From contig NZ_JAUMKD010000011.1 in the NCBI RefSeq assembly GCF_030519475.1, positions 1 through 64,000 on the forward strand: a DNA stretch of 64,000 nt, read 5' to 3'. The notes beneath the pieces were generated by a model that was given only the letters and a program-made list of their open reading frames with translations, had not been told where the DNA came from and made no database searches. The stretch's first letter is position 1; each line of letters begins with the position of its first letter. The DNA comes from Micromonospora sp. C28SCA-DRY-2. Lineage in GTDB: Bacteria; Actinomycetota; Actinomycetes; Mycobacteriales; Micromonosporaceae. Shown in pieces: positions 41,051 through 49,241 of this stretch. Position numbers and translations under genes: made by a program.

Positions 41051-42469
41051 GTGCGACGCCGCCTGGTGATCAGCTACCTGCTGCTGATGGTGCTGGTCCT
41101 GATGGCGCTGGAGACCCCGCTGGCAGCCACCCTGGCCACCCGGGAGACCGACCGGGTCCGCGCCGACCGGCTCGCCGACGCGACCCGGTTCGCCTCGCTG
41201 GCCGGCCCGGCGCTGCGCGGCGGCACGCCCGGCCCGATCGACAACGAGCTGCGCAGCTACGACGAGCTGTACGGGATCGGCGCGGCGGTGGTCGACCGGG
41301 ACCGCCGCACAGTGGTCGCCTCGGCGAGCTGGGAGGGCGCCCCGGGCACCGGCGCGGCGCTGGACACCGCCCTCTCCGGCCAGCAGGCCAGCGGGCCGGA
41401 GTCGGTCTGGCCGTGGGTGGACGGGCCGATCGTGGTGGCGGTGCCGATCAACGACGGCGGTGAGGTGCTCGGCGCGGTGGTGATCGCCACCCCGGCCGAC
41501 GCGGTCCGCCGTACCGTCACCGCCTGGTGGCTGCTGCTGGCCGGCACCGGCCTGCTCGCCGTGCTGGCCTGCGTGCTGACCGCGTTCGGGCTGGCCGGCT
41601 GGGTGCTGCGCCCGGTCACCGAGCTGGACGCGGTCACCCACGAGATCGCCGAGGGGGACCGCGGCGCGCGGGTGCAGCACCGGCTGGGCCCGCCCGAGCT
41701 GCGCCGGCTGGCGACCAGCTTCAACCACATGGCGGACGTGGTGTCGGACGTGATGGACCGGCAACGCGCCTTCGTCGCGCACGCCAGCCACCAGCTGCGC
41801 AACCCGCTCACCGCGCTGCGGCTGCGGGTGGAGGAGCTGGGGCCGAGCCTGACCGACCCGCAGGGGTGCGCGGAGCACCGGCTCGCCCTGGAGGAGACCG
41901 ACCGGCTGGCCCTGGTGCTGGACGCGCTGCTCACCCTGGCCCGCGCCGAGCGGCGGGAGAACCAGCGGGTGACCGTGGACGCGGCGGCGGTGGCGGCCGC
42001 CCGGATGGCCGCCTGGGAGCCGCTGGCCCGGCACCGGTCGGTCACCCTCCGGCTGGTGGCCCCCGACACGCCCGCGTACGCGCGGACCGTGCCGACCGCC
42101 ATCGACCAGGCCCTGGACGCGCTGATCGACAACGCGGTGAAGTTCAGCGGTGCCGGCGGCGAGGTGACGGTGACCGTCCGGCGCCAGGACGGCGGGATCG
42201 CGCTCGAGGTGCGCGACACCGGCCCCGGCATGACCGCCAGCCAGCTCGGTCAGGCGACCGAACGCTTCTGGCGGGCGCCGGAGGTGCAGAACGTCGACGG
42301 CGCCGGGCTGGGCCTGACCATCGTCGCGGTGCTGGTCGACGCCTCGGACGGGCGGCTCACCATGCGTCGCGGCCAGCCCCGCGGCCTGATCGCCGGACTC
42401 TGGTTCCCCGCCCCCACCGACGAACCCGCCACCCCCACCCCACTGGCCGTCGAGGGTCGGGCCTCGTGA
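41051..42469 (+). CDS. Sensor histidine kinase
   Basis: The 472-residue kinase has a first membrane helix (residues 4-26), an extracellular sensor of about 130 residues, a second helix (about 160-182), a HAMP domain (LRPVTELDAVTHEI), the dimerisation region with phosphoacceptor His247 in ASHQLRNPLTALRL, and the HATPase domain (DNAVKFSG, DTGPGM, GAGLGLTIV). It partners the response regulator 10 bp upstream. AGGGGGA lies ahead of GTG 41051. The ligand is unknown. Confidence 0.93.
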   Translation: MRRRLVISYLLLMVLVLMALETPLAATLATRETDRVRADRLADATRFASLAGPALRGGTPGPIDNELRSYDELYGIGAAVVDRDRRTVVASASWEGAPGTGAALDTALSGQQASGPESVWPWVDGPIVVAVPINDGGEVLGAVVIATPADAVRRTVTAWWLLLAGTGLLAVLACVLTAFGLAGWVLRPVTELDAVTHEIAEGDRGARVQHRLGPPELRRLATSFNHMADVVSDVMDRQRAFVAHASHQLRNPLTALRLRVEELGPSLTDPQGCAEHRLALEETDRLALVLDALLTLARAERRENQRVTVDAAAVAAARMAAWEPLARHRSVTLRLVAPDTPAYARTVPTAIDQALDALIDNAVKFSGAGGEVTVTVRRQDGGIALEVRDTGPGMTASQLGQATERFWRAPEVQNVDGAGLGLTIVAVLVDASDGRLTMRRGQPRGLIAGLWFPAPTDEPATPTPLAVEGRAS

Positions 42470-42539
42470 TCGTCTGATCGCCGGGGGCCGCACCGGCCGG
42501 GCCGGCCCCGCCCGGCGGCAGCGGGTCGACCCGGCCCGG

Positions 42540-43505
42540 TCACGGCTTGGTGGCCCGGTACCAGCCGGCGGCGCCGGGGTGCAGGGGGAGCGGGGCGGTG
42601 GCGATCGCCGCGCGGGGGCTCATCCGCCCGGCCGCCGGATGCGCGGCGGCGAGTTCCTCCCGGCGCTCCATCAGCAGCCGGGTCACCTCCCGCACCAGCG
42701 ACTCGGGCAGGTCGGCCCGGACCACCAGGAAGTTCGGGTTGGCCACGGTGGTGACCGGGTCGACGCCGTACACGGAGCGGGGGATGTCCCGGGAGACGTA
42801 CACCTCGGGGTTGCCGCGGCGCAGCGGCTCGGTCCAGTCGCCGAGGTCGACGATCCGGATGGCGGTGGCGCCGGACAGCTCCTCGACGCCCCGCACCGGC
42901 AGCCCGCCGGAGAAGAAGAACGCGTCGATCCGCCCGGCGCGCAGCGCGGCGACCGAGTCGTCCAGGCCCAGCCGCTCCCGGTGCACCGCGTCGTCGCCCA
43001 GCCGCGCCACCTCCAGCAGCCGGCTCGCGGTGATCTCGGTGCCGGACCCGGCCGCGCCCACCGACACCCGCCGGCCGCGCAGGTCGGCCAGCGTGCGCAC
43101 CGGGCCGCCGGCGGTGGTGACCAGGTGCAGCAGGTCGTCGTAGACCCGGGCCACCGCCAGCACCGACGGGTGCGCGGCGGGCGCGGCCGGCAGCACGTCG
43201 GCCTGGGTGAAGCCGAGTTCGGCCTCGCCGTTGCCGACCAGCCGGACGTTCTCCGCGGAGGCGGCGGTGACCACCACGCTGGCCCGCACGCCGGGCAGTT
43301 CCCGGTTGAGGATGGCGGCCAGCGACTGCCCGAAGGCGTGGTACACAGCGGTCGGGCTGCCGGTGGCGATCCGGATCGGCACCGGCGTGGCGGGGGCGTC
43401 CCGGCAGCCGGTGAGGCCGGTCAGCGCCGCGACCAGCAGCAGCGCCAGCAGCGCCCGCGGTCGGCCGGGGCGCGGGCGGGCGCGGCGGGACCGGATTCGA
43501 CTCAC
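42540..43505 (-). CDS. TAXI-family solute-binding lipoprotein
   Basis: The 321-residue protein has a lipoprotein signal with lipobox LTGC (Cys about residue 34) and a TAXI (TRAP-associated extracytoplasmic immunogenic) domain: IRIATGSPTAVYHAFGQSLA, ELGFTQADVL, LRGRRVSVGAAGSGTEITASRLLE, AGRIDAFFFSGG. It should bind small organic acids or amino acids outside the membrane. No TRAP permease gene is adjacent. The start GTG 43505 is chosen for the signal peptide. It is convergent with the kinase gene, and could be a sensory partner. Confidence 0.87.
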   Translation of the reverse strand: MSRIRSRRARPRPGRPRALLALLLVAALTGLTGCRDAPATPVPIRIATGSPTAVYHAFGQSLAAILNRELPGVRASVVVTAASAENVRLVGNGEAELGFTQADVLPAAPAAHPSVLAVARVYDDLLHLVTTAGGPVRTLADLRGRRVSVGAAGSGTEITASRLLEVARLGDDAVHRERLGLDDSVAALRAGRIDAFFFSGGLPVRGVEELSGATAIRIVDLGDWTEPLRRGNPEVYVSRDIPRSVYGVDPVTTVANPNFLVVRADLPESLVREVTRLLMERREELAAAHPAAGRMSPRAAIATAPLPLHPGAAGWYRATKP

Positions 43506-43573
43506 GGGCTGCACTCTGCGCCCTGCGGCCGACGGCACGCAAGCCCGGACCGCGCCCGGAGCGCCGGGTGGGG

Positions 43574-44236
43574 TCAGCTGGCCCGGTCGGCCGGGCCGAG
43601 GGCGGTGCTGTGCAGGATGCGCTCGCGGTCGGGGCCGTCGGCGACGCTGACCAGGAAGCAGCCGGTGCCGGGGCGGAGCAGCGCCGGGACCTCCAGCAGG
43701 GCGGCGCCGCGGATCAGCACGGCGGCGAGTTCCCGGTCGGTCAGCCGCACGCCGAGGATGTGCCGGCGGACGTGCCGCCCGCCGGCCAGCAGGGCGGCCC
43801 GCCAGGCCGCCGCGGCCAGCCGCGGCCGCCACACCCGGCGCGGCATCGAGGCGCCGGGGAACGGCCCGCCGAGCAGTTCCCGCCGGCCCTGCCGCCAGCC
43901 GGCCTCCAGCAGCCGGGCGTACGCCGGCCGGTGTTCCCGGGGCACCGAGAGCCGGTGCAGTTCGTAGCGGCGGCGCAGCCCGCCGACGGCCAACTCGTGC
44001 TCCACCGGCACGTCCAGCCGGGCGAGCAGTTGCCGCATCCGCTGGGCCGCCTCCTCCCGGTTGAACTCCACCGTGCCGTTGCGGTGCGGCGGGGGCGGCT
44101 GCCGGTGCCCGGCGCCGGCCGGTGGGGGCATGCAGCGCAGCAGGCAGGCGGCCTCGAACGCGTCGGCCAGGGTCAGCCAGTCCAGCGGCGGCGGCGTCGC
44201 CGGCAGCCGGGGGCGGTCGAGCAGGATCGGTTCCAA
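43574..44236 (-). CDS. Hypothetical protein resembling the WhiA N-terminal (LAGLIDADG-like) region
   Basis: The 220-residue protein starts at TTG 44236 with GAGGAG 7 nt upstream. No known domain is certain. The pattern VEFNREEAAQRMRQLLARL, RRRYELHRLSV, then AAWRAALLAGGRHV and LTDRELAAVLIRGAALLEV looks like the tandem half-repeats of the WhiA N-terminal homing-endonuclease-like domain. No WhiA-type C-terminal helix-turn-helix is present, and catalytic acidic residues of active LAGLIDADG enzymes are not obvious. A regulatory or orphan role is an inference. Confidence 0.6.
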   Translation of the reverse strand: MEPILLDRPRLPATPPPLDWLTLADAFEAACLLRCMPPPAGAGHRQPPPPHRNGTVEFNREEAAQRMRQLLARLDVPVEHELAVGGLRRRYELHRLSVPREHRPAYARLLEAGWRQGRRELLGGPFPGASMPRRVWRPRLAAAAWRAALLAGGRHVRRHILGVRLTDRELAAVLIRGAALLEVPALLRPGTGCFLVSVADGPDRERILHSTALGPADRAS

Positions 44237-44336
44237 CGGGGCGCTCCTCGTGGGGCGTCGGGTCCCCTTACCGTTACCCGTGCGCCGCCCCGGCGGTACC
44301 GATCCGGTCCAGCCTTGAGGAAATCTTGCGGCTGCC

Positions 44337-45131
44337 CTACAGCTCGGTGACCACCACGTCGACCACCCGTGGCCGTCCGGGGGCCGTGGGCTGCTCCAGC
44401 ACCGGGTACTTCAGGTCGCGCAGCGCCGTCACCAGCCCGTCGGCGGTACGCGGGCGCGCCCCGGCGAGCAGCAGGTCACGGACCAGCCGACCCTTGGTCG
44501 CCTTGTTGAAGTGGCTCACCACGGACCGGACGGGCACCCCGTCGACCTCCCGCTCGTGCAGCACCCGGACGGTCACCGTGCGCTCGGCCAGCGCGCCGCG
44601 CGGCGCCCAGGTCGCCGCGTACGCGCCGGAGCGCAGGTCGAGCACCGGCCCGTCGCCGGCCGCCTCCGCCAGGACCGGCGCGAGCGCCCGCCGCCACCGG
44701 GCGGCCAGCGCGCCGACGCCGGGCAGCTTCACCCCGATCGGGCAGCGGTAGGGCGGGATCCGGTCGGTGAGCCGGACCGCGCCCCATAGGCCGGAGCTGA
44801 CCAGCACCGACCGGCGCGCCGCGCGCAGCGCCGCCGGGGGGAGCGAGGCCAGGTCGAGCGCCTCGTAGAGCACCCCGGTGTAGATCCGGCCGGCGGGTGC
44901 GGTGGCGGCCTCCCGCAGCCGGGCGTTGCGCCGCAGCTCGCCGGCCTGCCCGGGGCTGAGCCCGAGCGCGGCCCGGGCCGTCTCCGGGTCGCCGGTGGCC
45001 AGGGCGACCAGGGCGGCCAGCACCTCCTCCCGGGCCGGGGTCAGCTCCGGCAGGGAGAGCCGGGTCAGGTCCAGCCGGCGGCCGGCGCCGGCGTCGGCCT
45101 TCCCCTCCGAGGGCGGCAGCAGGACGAGCAT
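44337..45131 (-). CDS. yaaA: YaaA family protein (peroxide stress)
   Basis: The 264-residue protein matches the YaaA/DUF328 family: start MLVLLPPSEGKAD, GRIYTGVLYEALDL, VLVSSGLWGAVRLTDRIPPYR, and the C-terminal VSHFNKATKGRLVRDLL. The helix-hairpin-like positively charged cleft binds DNA in the E. coli protein, which limits iron and DNA damage under peroxide stress. ATG 45131 begins the conserved sequence; a long in-frame extension upstream is non-conserved. It stands alone downstream of the membrane glycosyltransferase. Confidence 0.9.
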   Translation of the reverse strand: MLVLLPPSEGKADAGAGRRLDLTRLSLPELTPAREEVLAALVALATGDPETARAALGLSPGQAGELRRNARLREAATAPAGRIYTGVLYEALDLASLPPAALRAARRSVLVSSGLWGAVRLTDRIPPYRCPIGVKLPGVGALAARWRRALAPVLAEAAGDGPVLDLRSGAYAATWAPRGALAERTVTVRVLHEREVDGVPVRSVVSHFNKATKGRLVRDLLLAGARPRTADGLVTALRDLKYPVLEQPTAPGRPRVVDVVVTEL

Positions 45132-45189
45132 CGGTGACTCCTCGATCTCCCCGGCGGTCGGGCCGGCCCGGCCAGCGTACGGGGCGGGG

Positions 45190-46803
45190 CTACCGCCACG
45201 GCCGCACCGGCTCCGCCGGGTGGTACACGCGATACCCGCCGACGTCGGCGACCGGCGCGGCGTCGGCCCCGTCGCCGAGCAGCCGGCGCAGCCGCCGCTC
45301 CAGCGTCGAGCCGGCCTCGACCACGTAACCCGGCCGGTCGGCCCGCCCCACCCGGTCCCAGTACGCCGGCACCCGGTTCTGCCCCGGGGTGAGGTAGTCG
45401 TCGAGCACCGCGCAGACCACCTCCTCCGCGGTGTTGAAGACCAGCCGGTTGCAGGTCCAGTAGTCCCCGTACACCTCGCGCAGGCCGCTGCCGCGCACCG
45501 CGGCGGCCAGCTCGCGGGCCTGCCGCTCCTCGGTCCGGGAGGCCGCCGTGCCGGCGGCGGCGAAGAGCACGGTGACCACGAGCGTGGTGGCGGCCAGCGC
45601 GGCCAGCACGGCGGTGGCGAGCGCACCGGTCAGCCGGCCGGCCACCCCGACCGTGCCCCGCCAGCAGGCCACCGCCGCCAGCCAGAGCGGCCAGAGCACC
45701 GCCGGCAGCGACAGCTGGAGCACCGACAGGTAACGCGCGTTGCCCAGCGGGTCGGTGGCGGCCTGCGGGCTGCGCAGGTACGACGCCAGGGTGGCGGCGG
45801 CGCCGACGACCAGCGCGAGGTGCACCACCGGGCCGACCCGCCGGTCCGGCGGGCCACCACGGCGGTACGCGACCACCGCCACCGCCGCGGCGACCAGCAG
45901 CAGCACCGGGTAGAGCAGGCCGAACCACTCCTGCCACCGGTCGCAGCCGTCGACCGGGCAGAGCCCGCCGGCCAGCGGCACCCCCTCCAGCAGCCCGCCG
46001 CGCAGCCGCTCGGACCACGCCGGGACGGCCCCGGTGCCGGCGCTGATCTCGCGGAACACCGACACCGAGTCCTCCCCGGGCGGGGCGACGAGGTTGTCCC
46101 GGACCATCGGCGCCACGCCGAGCCCGAAGCCGACCAGCAACAGCGCGCCGGCCCAGCCGATCAGCTCGCGCCGCAGCACCCAGAGCAGGGCCAGCCCGGC
46201 GACCGCCAGGTACGGCGCGATCAGCCAGTCCGACCACACGGCCACCCCGGCGAGCAGGCCGAACAGCCCGACGGCCAGCCGCCGGTGGCGCAGGGTGCGC
46301 TGCGCCAGCCCCACCACGATCAGCAGCATCAGCAGCACCGCCACCTTCACCTCGGGCCGGCCACCGACCACGGTGATCTGGTCCCGGATCACCCGTTCCG
46401 AGCCGAGTGCCAGCAGGCCGACGACGAGGGTGGCGAACCACGGCGAGCCGATCCGGCGGGTCAGCCGGTGGATCAGCCAGAGGAAGAGCGTGTAGAGCAC
46501 CAGCAGCGGCAGCCGCAGCACCGGCCAGCTCGGGCCGGCCAGCGCCACCAGCGGCGCGGCCAGGTACGACTCCAGCATCCCCATGTAGCGCTGGCCGTAG
46601 AGGAAGACGGGCAACTCGCGGCCCTCGGCGATGTGCAGCGCGGCCAGCCCGAAGGTCGCCTCGTCGCTGTTGGAGACGGGCACCGTCTGGAGCGTCAGGG
46701 CCAGCCGGTAGCCCACCCCGACCAGGCCGAACAGCAGCGCGACGAGCGCCGGCCGGTCGAGCTGCGGGCGCCAACGCCCCCGGTTGCGTACTGGTTGCGA
46801 CAC
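45190..46803 (-). CDS. Polytopic membrane glycosyltransferase-like protein (GT39/GT-C type)
   Basis: The 537-residue protein has about eleven membrane helices. The first outer loop carries the acidic motif SNSDEATFGLAALHIAEGREL followed by FLYGQRYMG, typical of PMT/ArnT-like GT-C enzymes that use polyprenyl-phosphate sugars. A soluble C-terminal segment from about residue 425 includes CNRLVFNTAEEVVC. GTG 46803 with GGGGG upstream is preferred over TTG 46809. It is divergent from the App1-like gene; substrate unknown. Confidence 0.75.
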   Translation of the reverse strand: MSQPVRNRGRWRPQLDRPALVALLFGLVGVGYRLALTLQTVPVSNSDEATFGLAALHIAEGRELPVFLYGQRYMGMLESYLAAPLVALAGPSWPVLRLPLLVLYTLFLWLIHRLTRRIGSPWFATLVVGLLALGSERVIRDQITVVGGRPEVKVAVLLMLLIVVGLAQRTLRHRRLAVGLFGLLAGVAVWSDWLIAPYLAVAGLALLWVLRRELIGWAGALLLVGFGLGVAPMVRDNLVAPPGEDSVSVFREISAGTGAVPAWSERLRGGLLEGVPLAGGLCPVDGCDRWQEWFGLLYPVLLLVAAAVAVVAYRRGGPPDRRVGPVVHLALVVGAAATLASYLRSPQAATDPLGNARYLSVLQLSLPAVLWPLWLAAVACWRGTVGVAGRLTGALATAVLAALAATTLVVTVLFAAAGTAASRTEERQARELAAAVRGSGLREVYGDYWTCNRLVFNTAEEVVCAVLDDYLTPGQNRVPAYWDRVGRADRPGYVVEAGSTLERRLRRLLGDGADAAPVADVGGYRVYHPAEPVRPWR

Positions 46804-46892
46804 GACCAACGCCCCCGTCGTCGTCCCGACCGGAGTGTTTCACGTACGGCCGGACGGGCGGGGCGGATCGGCGGAGTCGGCGCGGTCTGCGG

Positions 46893-46974
46893 TTGATCCA
46901 CACGATGTACGCGATATCGCGGTATCCGTGGCGCTGGAATACCCCCATGTACGGCAACCGGAGTGGATCATGCG
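46893..46974. promoter_or_regulatory. Nested inverted repeats upstream of the App1-like gene
   Basis: TGATCCAC near 46894 and GTGGATCA near 46962 are inverted copies. Between them lies the perfect palindrome CGCGATATCGCG (about 46911-46922), in a less GC-rich patch. They may be operator sites for the divergent genes. Confidence 0.35.
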
Positions 46975-47044
46975 TGGCCGGCGGGGCCGTCCCGCGCGGT
47001 CGTCTCGCGTGGCCGGCGTGGCCGGGCTGTGGCAGGGTTGCACC

Positions 47045-48085
47045 GTGCCACCCACTCCCGCCGGCCAGCTGGCCGTACCGCACCTGCACCGGGCCGCGCG
47101 GATCGAGGACGCCGTCCACCAGCTGGTCGAGCGCCGGCTGCGGCGCACCGGCTGGCGGACCAACATCATCGCGTACACCGGCTACGGCGCGCCCGGTTGG
47201 GTGCGGGTGATGTGCCGGGTGCTGCTGGGCCGGCCGGACACCCGCCAGCGGGCCCGGCTGGAGAAGGTGCGGGGGTGGCGCAGCTTCACCACCCTGCCCG
47301 CCAAGCACGTGACGGTGACCATCGAGGCGGGCGGGGTGCGGCACGAGGCGCAGGCCGACCGCAGCGGCTTCATCGACACGGTGGTGGCGGCCGACCTGCC
47401 GCCCGGCTGGGGGTCGGTGCGGCTGAGCATGCCGGAGGCCGAGCCGGTGGAGGCGCCGGTCCGCATCCTCGACCCGGAGGTCCGGTTCGGTGTCGTCTCC
47501 GACATCGACGACACGGTCATGGTGACCGCGCTGCCCCGCCCGCTGCTCGCCGCGTGGAACACGTTCGTCCTGGACGAGCACGCCCGCACCGCGGTGCCCG
47601 GCATGGCGGTGCTTTACGAGCGGCTGGTCACCGCGCATCCGGGAGCGCCGGTCTTCTACCTCTCCACCGGCGCGTGGAACGTCGCGCCGACGCTGACCCG
47701 GTTCCTGTCCCGGCACCTCTACCCGGCCGGGCCGCTGCTGCTCACCGACTGGGGTCCGACGGCCGACCGCTGGTTCCGCAGCGGCCGCGAGCACAAGCGG
47801 GTCACCCTGGCCCGGCTGGCCAAGGAGTTCCCCGACGTGCGGTGGCTGCTGGTCGGCGACGACGGCCAGCACGACCAGGAGATCTACCGCGAGTTCGTGG
47901 TCGCCCACCCGGAGAACGTGGCCGGGGTGGCGATCCGCCGGCTGTCGCCGACCCAGGCGGTGCTGGCCGGCACCCTGCCGGCTCCGGCCGGGCCGTCGTC
48001 GCAGGGGCCGGCGGGGCAGAAGTGGCTCTCCGCGCCGGACGGCGCCGGGCTGTGGAAGCTGCTGCGCGAGGCGGGCCTGGTCTGA
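47045..48085 (+). CDS. App1-like (DUF2183) phosphatase domain protein
   Basis: The 346-residue protein has an N-terminal beta-rich segment (about 35-130) and a HAD-like App1/DUF2183 domain with the catalytic DxDxT in VVSDIDDTVMVT, the phosphate-binding STGAWN motif and WLLVGDDGQHDQEIY with the terminal Asp pair. Yeast App1 is a phosphatidate phosphatase; bacterial members are uncharacterised. GTG 47045 was chosen with AGGG upstream; an ATG at 46970 is in frame and possible. No signal peptide is evident from this start. Confidence 0.85.
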   Translation: MPPTPAGQLAVPHLHRAARIEDAVHQLVERRLRRTGWRTNIIAYTGYGAPGWVRVMCRVLLGRPDTRQRARLEKVRGWRSFTTLPAKHVTVTIEAGGVRHEAQADRSGFIDTVVAADLPPGWGSVRLSMPEAEPVEAPVRILDPEVRFGVVSDIDDTVMVTALPRPLLAAWNTFVLDEHARTAVPGMAVLYERLVTAHPGAPVFYLSTGAWNVAPTLTRFLSRHLYPAGPLLLTDWGPTADRWFRSGREHKRVTLARLAKEFPDVRWLLVGDDGQHDQEIYREFVVAHPENVAGVAIRRLSPTQAVLAGTLPAPAGPSSQGPAGQKWLSAPDGAGLWKLLREAGLV

Positions 48086-48125
48086 TCCCCGGCCACGCGG
48101 GGCGCCGATGCCGGCAGCGCGACGG

Positions 48126-48338
48126 TCACCGCGGCTGGAAGACCACCGAGGCGACATCCGCCACGAGTTCCAACGCCCAGTCCAGCTGGGGGCAGGTGTG
48201 CCGATCCCGGCACTCCAGGCAGCCACCGCCGCGCGACGGGGTGTCGAGCGCCCGGGTCCAGTGCGCGTCGAGGATCCGCTTCGCCGTGAACAACTCCGTC
48301 GCCCGTGACGCCGGCTCGTCGATCGGCATGGTCGGCAC
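48126..48338 (-). CDS. Small Cys-containing hypothetical protein
   Basis: The 70-residue product has a helical start (RATELFTAKRILDAHW) and a Cys cluster, GGGCLECRDRHTCPQLD, that could bind a metal. It is divergent from the first mini-GntR gene, across a region with strong inverted repeats. Similar small Cys proteins occur beside GntR genes in actinomycetes, a memory-based impression. Function unknown. Confidence 0.6.
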   Translation of the reverse strand: MPTMPIDEPASRATELFTAKRILDAHWTRALDTPSRGGGCLECRDRHTCPQLDWALELVADVASVVFQPR

Positions 48339-48361
48339 CTTCCGGATGGGTTGCGAGTAGG

Positions 48362-48405
48362 CGCGCCCAAGGGAGGCAGGGGCGGTGCGTCGTGTCTCCC
48401 TTGGG
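48362..48405. promoter_or_regulatory. 12-bp perfect inverted repeat in a divergent region
   Basis: CGCCCAAGGGAG (48362-48373) and CTCCCTTGGGCG (48394-48405) are exact inverted copies with a 20-nt spacer, between the Cys-protein gene and the first mini-GntR gene. It could be an operator or an RNA hairpin. Confidence 0.55.
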
Positions 48406-48431
48406 CGGCTTGGTGACGCGGCCCACCGTTT

Positions 48432-48553
48432 GCCGAACGAAGGAGCCTCGCCACAGGAGCATCCTTAGAGACCTTAGTACCTAAGGCACCGTTGGTCTTG
48501 AAGCTGGGTAGACGGCGTGATCCGATGGAAGGTGCCGAACGAAGGAACCTCCA
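48432..48553 (+). repeat. Direct repeat around the mini-GntR leader
   Basis: GCCGAACGAAGGA occurs at about 48432-48444 and 48535-48547, followed by G/A then CCTC in both. The second copy is the ribosome binding site region of the first mini-GntR gene, so the leader was partly duplicated. Confidence 0.5.
48463..48486. promoter_or_regulatory. Candidate GntR operator, CCTTAG half-sites
   Basis: CCTTAG (48463-48468), CCTTAG (48472-48477) and CTAAGG (48481-48486): the last two form a 6-3-6 palindrome about 70 bp ahead of the first mini-GntR start. Spacing and position fit autoregulation by the adjacent regulators. Confidence 0.5.
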
Positions 48554-48554
48554 C

Positions 48555-48776
48555 ATGCCCATACCGACCGGCGGATACCGCGAGGTCGCCGAAGACCTCA
48601 CGGCCCGCATCAAGAGTGGCGAGTATGCCCCCGGTGAACGATTGCCGACCTACAAGGAGCTTGCGGACCTCTACGAGGTCAGCGTGACCACGGTCCAGAG
48701 ATCAATCATCGTCCTCCAGACTCGGGGCCTGGTCGTCGGACTACAGGGTCGTGGACTCTGGGTCGCGGAGCGTTAA
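48555..48776 (+). CDS. Mini-GntR regulator 1 (DNA-binding domain only)
   Basis: The 73-residue protein is a bare GntR winged helix: YREVAEDLTARIKSGEYAPG, LPTYKELADLYEVSVTTVQR (recognition helix) and VVGLQGRGLWVAE in the wing. No effector domain follows. Such small GntR proteins regulate actinomycete plasmid or development genes, or themselves. ATG 48555 has AAGGA about 8 nt upstream. Its coding sequence is less GC-rich than neighbours. A paralogue lies 90 bp downstream. Confidence 0.82.
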   Translation: MPIPTGGYREVAEDLTARIKSGEYAPGERLPTYKELADLYEVSVTTVQRSIIVLQTRGLVVGLQGRGLWVAER

Positions 48777-48840
48777 GGACACTTGCGCGAGCCTCTGGCC
48801 GCATCGAAGATCCCTCATGGGTAGAGGCTCTGGTCGATTC
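48775..48840 (+). repeat. Imperfect direct repeat, copy 1
   Basis: Starts at the stop codon of the first mini-GntR gene. Shares TTGCGC, CTCTG, GCATCGAAGATC and CTCTGGTCGATTC in order with 49174-49241, about three quarters identical by eye. It also contains the inverted repeat GAGCCTCT/AGAGGCTC. Confidence 0.75.
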
Positions 48841-48866
48841 GCTGCTGTAGTCCAGGAGAGCCGATC

Positions 48867-49091
48867 ATGCCGACCAGGCCACCGCACTACCGCCGCGTTG
48901 CTGACGACATCGAGCAGAAGATCAAATCCGGCGAGTACCCACCCGGTCATCAGTTGCCATCGGTTTCCGAGATCGGGGAGATCTACAACGTCGCCCGCTC
49001 GACGGCGTACCGAGCCGTCAAGGAGCTGCACGCGCGGAACCTGGTCTACGGGCAGCAGGGGCAGGGCGTATTCGTGGCGGAGCCCGAGTAG
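48867..49091 (+). CDS. Mini-GntR regulator 2 (DNA-binding domain only)
   Basis: The 74-residue protein is a second bare GntR winged helix, similar to the first over its whole length (shared IKSGEY, LP, Y-x-V, GQGQ/GRG wing and VAE end). The recognition helix differs (VARSTAYRAVKEL), so DNA targets may differ. ATG 48867 has GGAG about 9 nt upstream. It may cross-regulate with the first regulator and the downstream GHL10 gene. Confidence 0.82.
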   Translation: MPTRPPHYRRVADDIEQKIKSGEYPPGHQLPSVSEIGEIYNVARSTAYRAVKELHARNLVYGQQGQGVFVAEPE

Positions 49092-49173
49092 GCGCGGACC
49101 ACGCCCTGATGGCGACGGTGCGGCCGGTGGCAGGTGCGCGCATCCTCGCTGTCGGGTGTCGCGCGTGCCGGTG

Positions 49174-49241
49174 AAGGATAGTTGCGCAAAACTCTGACGG
49201 CATCGAAGATCTCCTTCATTCGCAGAGACTCTGGTCGATTC
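49174..49241 (+). repeat. Imperfect direct repeat, copy 2, overlapping the GHL10 start
   Basis: Second copy of the 48775-48840 element, 83 bp after mini-GntR 2. The TTG proposed as the GHL10 start (49182) and its first 20 codons lie within this repeat. Confidence 0.75.

Noticed and set aside
45065..48613. A 1182-codon open frame on the minus strand
   Set aside because: It runs across several real genes on both strands (the membrane glycosyltransferase in another frame, the App1-like gene antisense); high GC keeps stop codons rare. Only its last part coincides with YaaA sequence.
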